Positions 1 through 12,937 of a stretch of 64,000 nucleotides of DNA are shown piece after piece. The notes below the pieces were generated by a model, which was not told the origin of the DNA, did not search any database, and was given only the letters and a program-made list of their open reading frames with translations. Position 1 is the first letter of the stretch. Each line of letters opens with the position of its first letter. A program made the translations under genes and the position numbers. Source of the DNA: Pempheris klunzingeri (lineage: Eukaryota; Chordata; Actinopteri; Acropomatiformes; Pempheridae); contig NC_092031.1 in the NCBI RefSeq assembly GCF_042242105.1, positions 4,610,175 to 4,674,174 of the forward strand, in the 5' to 3' direction.

Positions 1-1466
1 TGTGAGCGCAGTGGGAGCGAACCAAAACAGTAAAGTTGTGAGTAACAAGATGAGGAGCTGCAGAGCTAGATGGGTTTGTCACTACAAGCAACAATTAGTC
101 ATGTGATCCATTATTAGTAATATTTTTTTGTAAACTTTCCACAGACAGGAGTAAAAGAGTGCATTTGTCTGGGACTATTTTCAGCCGCAGATTAATTGGC
201 ACACTAGTATTTATGGCTGCATGACAGGGTATGTGGACAAGACTCAATATAAACTTCAGAATAAAGAAGGAGCATGTCATTCATTTATGTGTTTAATCAT
301 TTCTTGCTTGACAACAATGCAATGCAGCTCTACAGCACAGAGGAATAAGATATATCAGGTTTTGGCTACACAGTTTGGGTATTTTCATGGTATATGTTGC
401 CAATAAGAGAAATTAGAATAACATTAGCCTGTAAGATTCACATAATGAGCTGAAACATGAGCCTTCTCCTGGTTTGGAAATACAGAGGGGAGGATGTGGA
501 CGTGGTTATTAATATACACAGTGGCAGGCATACTGTAGGGTAATGTGGGTCAAACATGCAGAGTGCACGTGAGTAAGTGAAGCAGAGTAAACCTCCCTTC
601 ATGTCCTGACATTAAGGGGATGGTGGGGCATCTTGAATCAGTCTGAAACGGCCTCTGGTCTATCCGCAAGCGATGTGTGTCCTCAGCATGCACTGGCTGC
701 AAATATACAGAGAAACAAGGCATGCACTTCATGTTGCTATATCGATATCTAATATATATCTTGCTGTATCTAATATAAAAACTATGCAATGATCCTGGTA
801 GAAATATCCCAGTTTCCCACTTTGAAGGATAAGAAATGTTACCGTGGTTCCATCAAAAAAAGAGAGTGTGATGTGACAGACACAGTGTACTGATGAACTT
901 GCTCCACATACTCACTGTACCCCTCCATGCACTCAATGTTCTCCCAGCCTGTTCTGTCACACTTTCTATTTTAATGTCAGTCTGGGTCAAGCAATATTCT
1001 CACTCTCTTTTTAAGCTGCTAAATTTGGGATTTAATCAAACAGAAATCAAAGAAAACTACCAGAATGTTTAGATGAGTCTCAAAATGCAGTTAAAACTCA
1101 ATGAGTTACAGTGAAGACTGACGCCTGGCACTATTTTAACTGATGTTAACTGATGATGACTCAACTGGTTCACCAAGCATGTTCCAACAAAGCCAAAGCA
1201 CTTAACAATTCGACTGAGCAACTTTACGACTTGTCACCCATGTTTGGCTTACATGTTCATTCTTGACATTGGGCACAACAGATGGCATATCAATATCACA
1301 TGTGTTTATCACATAATCAAAGATACACGCTGTACCAATGAAGAGGACAACCGGTTTGTATCCTTTAGATATCTCCTGTCTCTCTCCACTGTGCCATATT
1401 GTGTTGTTCATTAAAGGCAGAACTTCTTTATAAAGAATTAATGTTTTGTTGCATCAAAGAGTGAAA

Positions 1467-1469
<3 letters not shown>

Positions 1470-1512
<43 letters not shown>
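1470..1512. repeat. CA microsatellite
   Basis: About 21 uninterrupted CA units. Confidence 0.95.
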
Positions 1513-1514
<2 letters not shown>

Positions 1515-1552
1515 ACTGTAAGCCATGAAAAGTGCATGCATATACATACTTT

Positions 1553-1795
1553 AAAAGGAAAGCATGCTATTTGCTCTCTTGTTGAGAGTGAGATGAGAAG
1601 ATGAATACCACTCTCTCATCTGTAAGCTAAATATGAAGCTACAGCCAGTTGCCAGTCTTTAAGCTAAGCTAAGCTAACTGGTTGCTGGCTGCAGACATGA
1701 GAGTGACATGGACCTCCTCCTGTAGCTCAGCAAGAAAGCAAAAAAAAAAGTGCATTTCCCAAAATGTCAATTGTCAAAACTATTCTTTGAAGATT
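1553..1795. repeat. Palindromic MITE-like repeat
   Basis: The left half (with 'gagagtgagatgagaagatg' and 'aatatgaagctacagccag') is the approximate reverse complement of the kind of sequence in the right half (gctggctgcagacatgagag to 'cagcaagaaagc', ending 'tttcccaaaatgtcaa'). This structure is common in percomorph genomes. Confidence 0.6.
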
Positions 1796-3409
1796 AACCA
1801 AGAATAAAGATGGTTTTAATGTAGCTTGAGTGCTGCTGGTTTCCTCCAAATTCCTGTAAAGCTACTAAAAAGTAAAAATAGAACGCTATACTCTGAATAT
1901 GGTCCCATCTTGGACACTGTGTAAAGTATCTTTGAAGGGTAAAAGCCCCCAGCTGATTAACTCTGATTGAAGGTCCTGAAATTACCTCCAGACTTGGTCA
2001 AATAGTTGGCTTAATGAAGGGCAGTTAATGGGGCGGAGAGCTATGCATGCATGCCATGTATCCATGCATCCCATCATCAGCAGTGCTGGGAGCAGCTGGG
2101 GCCTCGAGTTCATTTTTCGCCGGCTGGATTTTTCCTTGTTTGAGGAATCAGTTTATAGAGTACATGTATTTCTAATACTCTTCATTATAACGTTGGATCA
2201 TGATGTTTTCAGTGGATTTAGGTCAAATACTTCACAAGAGAAAGGGTTTATCTGCAGCTGAAGCATCTTTTCTGAGCCTCATTTGATTAACATCTTCTCA
2301 TATACTAACTGTAGTGTTTTGATGATGTGGAATTCTTTTGGCGTTTGAACAGTTTGCTTCCTTCACAATTAAGAGCTGCATAACTCAAGTTGTTTCATCT
2401 CATCCCCTCTCCAGATGGCAGCTATTTGAATAGGCATGCAAAGCTCTGATCTGCACAGGCCATTCAAAACAAAGAGAACAATCAGGCGTGCAGCTCTGTG
2501 CTCTGCTGTACACACAGTGATTTCACTATTAGACCTGGTTGTTTCAGCACGTGCTTACACCCTGAAAAGAACAAGAAAACATAGGCAGTCATCTAAAGAT
2601 TACTTGGATGCAGTCATGAATACTAGAGTTCATGACTGACAGCTATAGACTAATTATGTAACTGTGCATGAATGTGCATCTGCATGCATTTGTGTCAAAC
2701 CCATTTGTTCCAATTTTGTTTTTCTGTCTTTTGAGGTGCTGGCAGGCGACAGAGCAGTCATCATCTGGGTCCAGTAATGGCTTAAAACACAAAGAACCCC
2801 ATTCAGAGGCCTCAGCAGGCATATCCCACACCCACACAGTCAAAAGGACACCCAGACCCATCCAGCACACAGCCTGGAGTCATTATGGAAAGCAACATGT
2901 ACTTGCGTATCAGTAAAACATTCAGAGGAAAACATTGAGCAGTAGAGGAAGGCTCATGGAAGGAGAAATGAGAGCAAAAGGATGGAACAAAAGCCTGGCG
3001 ACCATCACATCTGTCCAGCAACAGGATCTGTCTCCTTTGTCTACAGTGTTTTACGTTCATCAAACATACACAGGAGTTATTCCCACAGCTTACAACAATA
3101 TTTTACGGTTTCAGCTATCCGAGGAGCTCAGGGGTGCACATACCATGTGTAAAGTGGGTCTGGTGCCAGGAGCGTCCCTGGACTGCTCTGTTAGAGACGG
3201 AGCCAGCAAAGATCTCAGAGGCAGACAGAGAGGCACTAATGCCTGTGAACTCCACACTGAGGCAAACAGCAGTAGAACAAAATCAAGGGGAACTCCAACA
3301 ATATCAGTGTGCTCCTCAGCTCTGCTTCAGGCCGGACCCTTAAGGCTACATTACCCGCTACTTGCATACCAGACCTGAATCTCTAACTAAACTCTCAGCG
3401 GTTGAGTTG

Positions 3410-3670
3410 TATTGTGGGTAATGTAGGCACCAAGTTTTGACGAGGAAGAAAACTGTGAGGACTAAAACATACAATCTCTGGTCCAGCAATGTTACAATAA
3501 GCCCCCTGGTGCCCCCGTGAGCAGAAAGTGCCCTCTTGGCTGCCCCTATGGTAGATAAAACACGAGTGTCCTCTACGGTGAGCCAGTGAGCAAGAAAACA
3601 TGATAAAGTGTCCTCTAGGGTGCCTTTCCAGTGGAGAAAATATGATGCAGTGCCAGATAGGCTGCCCCAC
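3410..3670. repeat. Degenerate tandem-like repeat
   Basis: Roughly 60-bp units recur three to four times, each with a 'gtgcc/gtgtcctct...ggtgcc' core and a 'gagcagaaa/gagcaagaaaa/ggagaaaa' segment. The units are diverged. No gene is supported here. Confidence 0.4.
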
Positions 3671-4899
3671 ATGCCTCTGAAATGTTAAATAGTTAATAGT
3701 TCACTGTGAGTGTAGGAGTTATACTTTATTTAATCTTAAACAGGGTTTGGAGCTGTTTCATCATAAATCCATCAAAGTGTTGGTTCCCCACCACATGCAG
3801 CTGGTGGCCTTCTTATGTTTTTTTTAAGTCCTGCAGTTCCCACAGCCTGAGTTTATTACTTTTATGATGAGTATATGCTGCATATACTGCAGATCATGAA
3901 TTAGAAATATGTTACAGGTGTGTGTGACAGTGATCTTTGCTTGAGGTCTCATGTCTCTTTCTGTGGGTTTGTTTTTCGGTGTGGCAGGAATCCAGGAGTG
4001 TCTTAACAAGACTCCCAAAGTGCAAAGATCCTTAATTTTTTAATGAGCGTGACTCACAGGGTGAAACTAAATGTACTGTGTGGGTGCCAAGGTTGAAAAT
4101 CAAACACACAGGCGTTTTAATATTCCCTCACTGAACCATTCCCTTTATGTCATAAATCTGAAATGTATTTGGCTTCGCAGCGGCTGGGATGAAATACGAC
4201 ACTCCAACCATCAATACGTACTGCAGCAGCCGACAGCACAACACAATGCAGACTCCCTCACTTCTGAAAGCTGCTGATTCCACATGTAACCCCACACCAG
4301 TGCAGACGGGGCCGGGCAATTGACTTTACCCATGAAATATTCATATGAAGATGTTTTGAAACACATTTGCATTTATTAAGAGTCACTCCATCTAAATAAT
4401 GGATTGTGTAACATGACGCTGGAGACGGCTCGGTCCAACAGTAATAAAAGAAAGCATGACAACCACCTTTTTCACATAATGTGGAATCAGACGCCGCTTA
4501 ATTATTTGTCTTAAAAGGTGGTAACACACTCAACATGAGGGCAAAAGGAAGATAAAGATCTAACTGAAAACTGTACTCTACATAAAAGCAACCACCCAGT
4601 GGGATTACAGGATTACTGCATAACGCAGAATTTACCTTTTTCTTGTTGATATGCATGATTGTCACAATTGTGGTTATTTACAAATCTGGGGCAAATTGCT
4701 TTAGTATTATTGAAACAGTCACTACTGAAGCCTAAAGACTATAAACCAAACACACAGGTTGTAACTAAGAGCAGTGATATTTATTGTGGTTTATTCTCAT
4801 CAGCCTCCATCAGGAGTGGATTTGGGAGTCATGTGTAGAGCACCCACTGCCCCCTGTTGGCTGCAGATGAAAAGACACAAAAAGCTGCATCTCAAACAT

Positions 4900-4910
4900 T
4901 TTATTTTATT
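4900..4910 (-). terminator. twnk: Candidate twnk polyadenylation signal
   Basis: Two overlapping AATAAA hexamers on the minus strand about 540 nt beyond the twnk stop codon. I saw no closer AATAAA in the 3' flank. Use is not proven by sequence alone. Confidence 0.4.
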
Positions 4911-5443
4911 TTCTTTAAAAAGTAGCTGGTTCGATAAATCATAATTGTACAAAAAATGAGTAAATAATGTGAAAGTGCTTGTGTCACCCCCTAAAACAGA
5001 CAGTGTGGCAGTTTTACAATGAAATACTTTTCTTTACTTCTCGTCACAGTATGTTTTTGAAATTGAAAGTATTTTATCAACACTTTTAACGGAGAAATCA
5101 GTCTTATTATACAGTAGCATCTACATATAAAAAGGGCTATCAAACTGTTCTGAAGCTTAACATTACTCAGGTCGATGCTCCCATTTTTGGTTTGATTGTG
5201 AATTACAATCAGAGCTGCTATTTCATCCACTTTATAGTATTTCTATCTTATTTTGACTCCAACAGCTTGGTTGAACCTCATGTTACAGACATAAAACTGT
5301 CAGTAGTCTTTTGTATGGTATCTGTGGATCAGCTGTTCTTCCTTTGTTTCTAACCTTTAAAAATAAGTGTAGAAGAGTTCAAACTGACCCACAATGAACA
5401 GAGAAAATGGTCCGTGCTACCTATGAATTATTCACATTATCAT

Positions 5444-8400
5444 TTACTTCTGCGAGGCTTCATTTTCCGGTACAGTTTTCTTGATAGTTCGTGGAGTCTT
5501 TGTTGTTTTGGCCGCTTTCTCCGCCCTCTCTTTTTTAACCTCTTCCTTCTTCACCACCACCTCGTCCTCCTTGCCCTCGTCGCCCTCCTCGTTTTCGGGC
5601 TTGGTGGGGACCTTCCTCAGCTTGGGCTTGGCCCTGACGGGAGCTGAGAAAGTGAGCGAGGACTTGATGAAATCCAGAGGGAAGATGCCCACGTCCCCGT
5701 CGAAGCGGTTCTTGGTCACCTGCAGGGACCTGCGGCCGGGACACGTCACCAGCTTCTTCTCCTGCAGAATGAGGACGTTGTCGGCTTCTTGGCTGGCCTG
5801 GAAGAGGTTAAAGGTCAAGGTGTGTCTTAGTAATGTCGAATAACTGCAGATTTATAAAGAGAGTTGGGACGTAGCTACTTTCATGCTAACATCGAGCCAA
5901 AGCATGAGGGCTGCAACTAACAATTATTTTCATTGTCCATTAATCTGTTGATTATTTCCTCAATTAATCAATTAGTCGTCTGGCCCAGGATGACGTCCTC
6001 AAATGTTTTGTTTTGTCCACAACCCAAAGATATTCAGTTGATTGTCATAGAGGAGCAAAGAAACCAGAAAACACTCATATTTAAGAAGCTGGGGTCAAAG
6101 AATTTTCTCTTTTTTTCTTGGAAAAAAAACGATTAAGTATCAAAATAGTTGGTGATTTATGAAACACAGAAAAGGGTAAATTCATGTAAAACCATTTTTA
6201 AAAAGTGTGATATTGTCAGTTAAATACTTTCTAAGTAAATTCTGAGACTGATTTTGTTCAAATCTATTCATAAACTTCAGAGAAATTCAATTCGTCACAG
6301 TTTCCTTCTGTTTCTCCTTCGGGTCGACTGAACTGAAAATACCCAATTTGCTGCAGAGTTTCGTTCAAAACAGGAGACGCTCCTCTCTCACCTTTGCCGA
6401 ACCAAAGATGGATGCCGTTTGAAGTTCTCTGTCATCCTCCTCTTTCCTGGGGTGGATGATCAGAGTGACGTGACAGCTGCTGTTGGTGACAAACTTCCTG
6501 AACACTCCAATGATGTGGTCCTGGACCGCAAACCTGCACCACAGGAAACATTATTTATTTTCCATATTTGTCATGGACAACGCACCTTAAAAGTACTGTA
6601 AACCACAATCACAAATAACTGGACCAAAACTACATTCAGGAGAGAAACAGTTCATCTGTAGAACTTAACTCACTTGTCTACTGAGAGGTTTTCCTGCCCC
6701 ATCATGAACTGCAGGTTGTCGATGATGACGTGGTTGATGTCATACATGTAGACAGCATGTTGCATAGTGTCCAGCACTGTCCTACAGAAAAGGTTGGACA
6801 AGGGTCACACTGGTTTTACTTCAATCTGTTGATGTAAAATCTTTATTACGCTGCAGGTGAGTAATCACATTTTCCACTTGCCACAGTTATAGTAAAACCC
6901 TCAAGTGTTCAAGTTACATTAGCTTCAGGGCTGATTATTTCAGCCAAATAACCTGCCGATTCTTTTCTCGATGATTTGCTCAGTCAATTAAATGCCAGAA
7001 CAAAAGGTGACGTCTTGTTTTGTCCAACCAACAATCCAAAACCAATTGTTATTGTTAAATTATATAAAACGGAGAGAAGCAGGAAATTCTCACATTGAAG
7101 AGACACAGAGACTGTTTGGCATTTTTATTCCAAAAAGGCTTAATTGATTCATAGATCGACAAAATAGCTGCCAGATAATTTTCTGCTGCTCTTTTTAATA
7201 CAATATTGAAGAATTGAAGAACAGAGCTTAGAGCTATTGTTGAAGTAATCCCGTTGAATTATTTGATGTCCTATTCTTGCCTGACACTCGCTGAAAACTG
7301 ACAGTTACATTGTGATGACTGGGATAAAAAGAAACAAGGCTGTTTCTTGGCACTTTGATAAGACTTACTTGATGTTCTGCTGCCCGTGGAAAGTCATGAA
7401 GTACAGCGGCAGCTCTTCAAACTTGTCTGCCCAGAAGTCGTACTGCTCCAGGTTTTCCTCCAGCCTCTGCATGGCAAACTGTGTCAGCATGATCTTAGCC
7501 AGACGCACGTTGTTGATCTCAAAGCTGCCCCATAACGTGTTGACTCCCTGCATGCAAAGGTCCAGGGCAACCTCGCTGATAAAGGTCGTCTTCCCACTGC
7601 CTGTGGGACCTGGTGAACAAAGAGACTTATTACATATTAAAGAGAAACTATAGGTTGTAAGCTGTGCAGAGTGGATGAGAGATAATGGCAAAAAGTCCAA
7701 AAGATGTGGTACACAGCACAGCCTTCCTGGCCAATATATATTAAAAATAAACTTTTACCTACTGTGTGTGCGTGAAAATTACATCTTTCCCAAAATGTGA
7801 TCCATATATATATATACATAATAAAAGATGATATCTTCAACATCAACATTCACAAATACGGAATTGGAACAGAGGAAAGAGAAAAGTTTTTAAAAGCTAC
7901 ATTGGTTGATTGTTTGGCCACTTTGGGGCACTGAAACAAGCGAAAAATACACTTGTATTTTTATTTTTTCCAGCTTTGTCTCTGTGCCATTTGGCAGGCA
8001 GTGCTGTGGAGTTTATGGGCCAAAACAATGAGCTGAAAGATGCTAAAACGTTCTGTGGAGCAACTGCAAATTTGGGTGATAATTCTCTGCGGGTTCGTCA
8101 CCATATGTGACACCTTCCACATTACACAAAGTAATTTGATCCATTCTGCATATAAAATATTGATTAGTGCAGCTTTAATGTTTTATGAGGCTATAAAAGA
8201 TACATTTATGACAGTATTAAACGGGCACGAACCAGGACTGTGAAGATAAACAAATAACAGCTCACTCACTGCAGGGAACCACGACCATATCTTTAACTAT
8301 GATTACTTGAGGAACATATGAATCTGTTCTTGTACCTGTGAAAACAGTCAGCTCTCCCTTGCGGTGTCCCTTCAGGATCCTGTTGAGCTCTGGAAACCTC

Positions 8401-9969
8401 GACCACTTAACTCCAGCCACCTGATCAGTGTTCACCAGCTCTCCGTACACGTCCTCTCTCAGCTGCTTGAAGGACACTATGGACTTATGTGCTGCTGGGA
8501 TGGACGATTTGATGATTTGGCCGAAGTTCTTCCCCCGGGCCAGCGCCTCCACGGGACACGGCCGGAACTCCCCAGGCCGCACCAGCGAGCAGCGCCTCAG
8601 ACCCAGCTTGCGTGAGAAGATCTTTGACGCCTCCCAGGAGCGGATGTCGCCTCCCAGCCACAGCGTCACACGCTTGAACTGTTCCAGGTAAGGCAGCAGG
8701 ATCGGGGGGAGGCAGCTGACGCCACGTGGAAGAGCAACACTGGGGAGTCCTGTGGCCTGGCTCACAGCCAGAGTGTCCAGCTCATGTCCGGTGAGCACCA
8801 CCTCCGAGTCCATGCGGCCCACCAGCGGGAGGCCAAACAGGTTGTAGTACAAATTACACTTTGGCACTGTAGCTTCATTATAAGTAACTTTCTCTGTGTC
8901 GGTGCTTTGGGCAGAGAGAAGCTTCACCCCCTTAAGGGAGGAGTCAGGTCCACCAAACCAGGGGAAAACCAGACTCTTGGTAGGCTTGAAGAGCCTCACA
9001 CCAAACTTCTTGAGGGTTGCATTAGAGATCTTTGTGATCTGAAACAAAACATTGATATACGTTAATTTTGGCTATTCTTTTTTGATCCAACTGGCATTTA
9101 TTACACTTTAACATTCCTGCCATGGTTGAACTTGTTTGTGATAATTAAACCAAAGCCTCATAACGACTGAAAACCAATCTAAAATATGAAAATCTATCTA
9201 TCTATACGTTTAATGGTGTCTGGAAATAGTGTTGTAGCTTTGATTATTCTGACTTATAAAAAGAAAACACACGTGCAAATCAGTCACTTTGCATCTGGAG
9301 ATAAAAATCGCACATCTCTCACTAATTCATCCTCAACAATACCTGGAACATGGTTTTAATCAGCTGAGCCTCGTCCTCTGGGAGGTCAGTGAAGGGCACG
9401 GAGCTGGACCAGATCCTCTGCACCTCCCTCAGCTCTCTCTCCCTCTCCTCCTGCTCCTCCACGCTCTCTGGATATCCCAGCAGCACATGAGGGCTGAGGA
9501 AGTCCTGCCCCTCCTTCTGCATCACCTCCAGGCAGTCCTGGAGATCCTCCCAGCTCCCTTCCACCAGTGTGTCTTTGCACAGAAACTGTCCGGTGATTTT
9601 GTCGATGAACAAGTTGAAGCTGTCCACCCTGGCAGGCGAATCGACAAAGATGGTGGGGATATGGAGGCAGCTGTAGCCATCGTGGAAGGGAATTTCCTTG
9701 GAGCGCAAATACTGTTTGATGTCTGTGACTGTGATGGGGCTCCCAGGAAACTCCACAGTAGACTTGGCATCCTTTTTATAAGCCCTGGTCCAAATGTGTG
9801 GCAGGAAGCAGCCTTTGCCCCAAAGCCCTAAACCACATGGAGGCCTGTGAAGGAGCCTCTGGGTGAGAAGTCTCACACATGGGGACAGAGAGGGTCTTTG
9901 GTGGAGAAACCTCTGGGCTGCCACCCGCAAGAGGCAGGCGGTGCCCTTAAGCTGCAGGCTCCTCCACAT
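5444..9969 (-). CDS. twnk: Twinkle mitochondrial replicative DNA helicase, 6 coding exons, 724 aa
   Basis: Coding exons in transcript order: 9343-9969, 8336-9038, 7369-7609, 6674-6781, 6392-6533, 5444-5797 (stop TAA at 5444-5446); 2175 nt in all with every junction in phase. The protein is the hexameric 5'-3' helicase that unwinds mtDNA for POLG in the matrix. Residues 1-30 are basic and hydrophobic without acids, as in a mitochondrial presequence. The primase-like region follows, then the RecA-like helicase with Walker [10 protein letters not shown] at 444-452 (split by an intron at G444) and Walker B VIIDN around D545. HPRKEEDD, the SIFGSAK junction (606/608) and KNRFDGDVG at 636-644 match the conserved C-terminal half. 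The tail after about residue 670 is a low-complexity Lys/Glu stretch. Human Twinkle is 684 aa. Identification is certain; the exact start is the first ATG after a predicted splice acceptor. Confidence 0.96.
5905..6170. repeat. MITE-like teleost repeat in twnk intron 5
   Basis: Starts with the characteristic 'gggctgcaactaacaattat' end and contains 'gatgacgtcctcaaatgttt' and 'tttgtccacaacccaaagat' blocks. Related copies lie at about 6925-7190, 25995-26190 and 42970-43235; the last ends in 'ggttgcagctct', the inverted form of the start. This is the structure of a short terminal-inverted-repeat element without coding capacity. The exact superfamily (hAT-like suspected) is inference. Confidence 0.7.
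6925..7190. repeat. Second copy of the same MITE-like repeat, twnk intron 3
   Basis: Diverged copy recognisable by 'ggtgacgtcttgttttgtcc', 'aattctcacattgaagagac' and the loose palindromic ends. It lies between twnk coding exons 3 and 4 and does not disturb either splice site. Confidence 0.55.
7905..8180 (+). repeat. Dispersed non-coding repeat, twnk intron 2 copy
   Basis: The segment ending in 'aagtaatttgatccattctgcatataaaatattgattagtgcagc' shares its right half with copies near 39640-39985 and 43590-43915 in sema4g intron 2. No coding potential. The family name is not assigned. Confidence 0.5.
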
Positions 9970-10330
9970 GAGTTATCTGGTTAGGGTCTTTAAACTGCAA
10001 CAGACAAGAGAATAAGAAGAAACATCAGCCTTATACAAATAAAACACAGCTAAAAGGTGTCTTAGGGTGACCTATGCTAACGTTAGTAAGAGAAAGGACA
10101 GACAGTGACGCAGAAAACCGGTTTTTTGTTATCAAACGAGCATTGACTGTACAGAAAGTTAGCCTGAATATGCGTGAAAGCCTCAGCTTGAAATAAATTA
10201 AGTTTAATAACAGAAACAAACACAAAATCCATCTTACTTGCTCTGCTGTTCGCCCCCACTTTCCCCCATGCTCCTCCAACCCGGGCTTTTCGGTTCGTCT
10301 CCAAAACAAGTCCGTGTGAAACATACAGCG
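9970..10330 (-). other. twnk: Predicted 5' UTR of twnk: leader exon ending at 10238, second part 9970-9994
   Basis: On the minus strand a pyrimidine-rich tract and CAG acceptor place an exon start at 9994, 25 nt before the twnk ATG. A good donor (GTAAGA) lies at 10237-10236, so a non-coding leader exon probably ends at 10238 and begins somewhere near 10330. The donor and acceptor are seen directly; the pairing and the transcription start are inferred. Confidence 0.55.
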
Positions 10331-10686
10331 AAAGATACCGTTAAATGCGACATTTGCTAAAAAACATTTAAAAAAATACTTCAAAGCATTTAAAGTGTAT
10401 TTTTATACTTAAATATTTAAATATATATTTGAATATTTGCTAAAATCTCAGTTAGCTGATGGAGGCTGTTATATTATGAAGTCATATTTTTTTAAAGCGT
10501 CGTCTCAGTTCTGTGTTTCAGTCCGGAACTCTTAAATCGACGGACCGCGCTGTGTTCATGCCCGTCAAGTCGTCCTCTATGAACGTTGTCGCTGTTAAAC
10601 GCTTTAATCTGGTTGGGTTTTTTTTCTTCCGTCGAGCTGTTTTAACAACACATGAATGATAGTTTCTATTAACCGCTGGTTGAACG
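10330..10686. promoter_or_regulatory. Divergent promoter region of twnk and mrpl43
   Basis: Only about 0.72 kb separates the two start codons, and about 0.45 kb separates the predicted twnk leader exon donor from the mrpl43 ATG. The middle holds an AT-rich block (10380-10500) followed by a CpG-containing segment (10500-10600). The same head-to-head arrangement is known for human TWNK and MRPL43. No TATA box stands out. Transcription starts are not visible from sequence. Confidence 0.55.
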
Positions 10687-12937
10687 ATGACTTCCAGAGG
10701 GACACCGAGCCGCTTCCTCCAAAGTGTTCTTCAAAACGGCGTCGGTCGGTACGTCTGCCAGCTGAAACGGATCTCCATCATCTTCTCCAAAAATGCACAG
10801 AGCTCTTTGGGAGCCAGGTAAATAAAATAAAAATATACAAACTGTGTGTTTAAATCAACGAGAGGACATTTGCTTAAATAATGTACATGATGCTGTGCTA
10901 CTTTCAACTTCCTCTCTACTAAATTATGGAAGCAAATATTGTACTTTTCACTCCACTACATCTATTTAATGTAGATTAATGTAAAACATTGATTAATTAA
11001 CTGTTACATTATGATTTATTATTATAGATGAAGTATCAGCAGTGTATAGAATAATTAAAATCAGTCCCACTTTTACCAGCTGCAGAATTGAAGTGATGCA
11101 CATTAATGCATTACACATTATTCATCAAAACTTATAATTCAGTAATACATGGGCCATTCTGCATAATGAGTACTTTACTGTGGCTTTAAGTCTAGATGTT
11201 CCAACAGTGATCTAATTCTCTGACATTTTACAGACCAAATTATTAATCGACCACGATCAACAGATGAATTGATGATGATTATGTACCATATTATTTGATT
11301 GTTATCAGTAACATGTTTGCAGCATTATAACGTTACAGTTAATGTGTTTTATCAGTGCAACTTGTTTTTTTTTTTTTAAATATAATATTAGTTGTGCAGT
11401 ATTTTGTCATGAAATGTAGTGGCTTTGGAATATAAAGTGGCAGTAAAGTTCAAGAGCCCAAAAACTGTACTCATGGTGAGTGTAGTGCTTGAATAAATGT
11501 GCCTGGCAACAGCAGATATTCTTGGTTACCACTAATAGGACACAGACCACCATCAACACCATTTCCACCCTGTCTGAACTCAACCCATCAGTCAAAAAGC
11601 AGAGTGACAACAGCACCGCTGCCCTTCTTCCCTTCCCCTCTTTTTCAGGGAGTTTATTGAGGAGGGAGTGGTGGATTATGCCAAGAAGAACCCTGCAACC
11701 GTCGTTTACGTGTCTCCTCAGTCATGCAGGATACCCAGAATAGTAGCAGAATACTGTGAGTGCTCATGACTTTGTGTTCTGATGGGACATCTGACTAACT
11801 ATGAAACTATGACTTCATTGTAGCACATGTTGTACACATGTGTATGTATAGAATTCAGGTATTTTATAGGCAATTTCTTGAATATTTATAGAAATAATTT
11901 TTTTGAAATAACTTAATGATAATGTTAATAATGTCGTTTGGTACTACTTACAAGGAAAATTAAGACAAAGTTGAGCTAGCTGTGCTGAGTTTATAAGCAA
12001 TGTTTCTTTGAAAGTACTGCTGAAATCATATATACATTGAGTATGCTCGTCTGTAGAGCACTGTCTCAATAATTAGTTATAATTAGTAGCCAATTACATG
12101 GTAATTACACAAGAAAATAAAGTTACACAGCAGCTTCTTGCTACAATATTAATACTTACCTTATTTTATTTCACCATGGTAATCCATTCAGTATCAATGC
12201 TGCCTTCAAGCAAGGATTAAAACAGACAACAAAGCAACAATGAAAAAATCCCTTAATATTAGTATTGATACTATCAAAGTTTTAGGCAGACTGCTGAGAT
12301 AAATTGTAGTGTAAACATACGTTGGCCATGTTAAAATGATCAAAATGCTATTTGTTTAAAATCATAGGCATACAGAACAGTTGAAAGGTCAGGCTCAGGG
12401 TTATAATCTATCTTCTGGTGAAGTGTGTGACAAGTTTAATCTACAAATAAATATTTAAGAAACATGAAAAGTGAACCATAGTAAAGAAGTAATGAGATTA
12501 TATTTGTTTCTACTCTTAGATACTATAGGGGGCAGCATAACACAGTGGAGAGAGGTTTAAAATAACTTAGTTAAATGGTCTCACCCAGAATCATTTGTTC
12601 ATGTTGACACTGTTCTCATAATGTTCACACATTTCACAACAGCCAGGTTTGTCAAAATGAAACTATGTCCTTCTTAAATCTACTCATACTTACTTATTTC
12701 CTCTTTTCCCGTCCTGCAGTAAATGGTAATGTGAGGGAAGAAATGATCACAAGCAAAACAGCGCCACAGATTTCAGAGCTTTTGACAAAGCTGACCAATC
12801 AGTCTGGCCTGGACATCATCCGCATCCGCAAGCCCTTCCACACAGACAGCCCCAGTATCCAGGGCCAGTGGCACCCGTTCACCAACCGGCCTCCATCTAT
12901 CGGCCCCATCAGACCACAGAAACAGGTCGCCGAGTAA
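10687..12937 (+). CDS. mrpl43: Mitochondrial large ribosomal subunit protein mL43, 3 exons, 151 aa
   Basis: Exons 10687-10817, 11649-11755 and 12720-12937 (TAA at 12935-12937) join to 456 nt in phase. The protein is a component of the 39S mitoribosomal subunit. The start [15 protein letters not shown] matches the family's characteristic N-terminus. Residues about 35-110 form the thioredoxin-like L51/S25/CI-B8 domain, and the strongly conserved block [15 protein letters not shown] with [11 protein letters not shown] lies near the C-terminus. Human isoforms are of similar length. The gene is head-to-head with twnk, so shared regulation is likely. The first in-frame ATG was used; an upstream ATG in another frame (10653) starts a short ORF unrelated to the family. 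Confidence 0.95.

Larger units (their letters stand above)
1..4899. other. Intergenic left flank of the twnk gene
   Basis: Apart from the CA microsatellite at 1470, the palindromic repeat at 1553 and the degenerate repeat at 3410 I see no gene. The longest open frames (for example 2935-3378, plus) have no recognisable motif or splice context. Confidence 0.6.

Noticed and set aside
2935..3378. 147-codon plus-strand frame
   Set aside because: No motif, no splice context and codon use unlike the real genes.
5481..5843. 120-codon plus-strand frame
   Set aside because: Antisense of the last twnk exon; its composition mirrors the Lys/Glu-rich tail.
9289..9831. 180-codon plus-strand frame
   Set aside because: It is the exact antisense of twnk coding exon 1; the twnk frame has clear family similarity.
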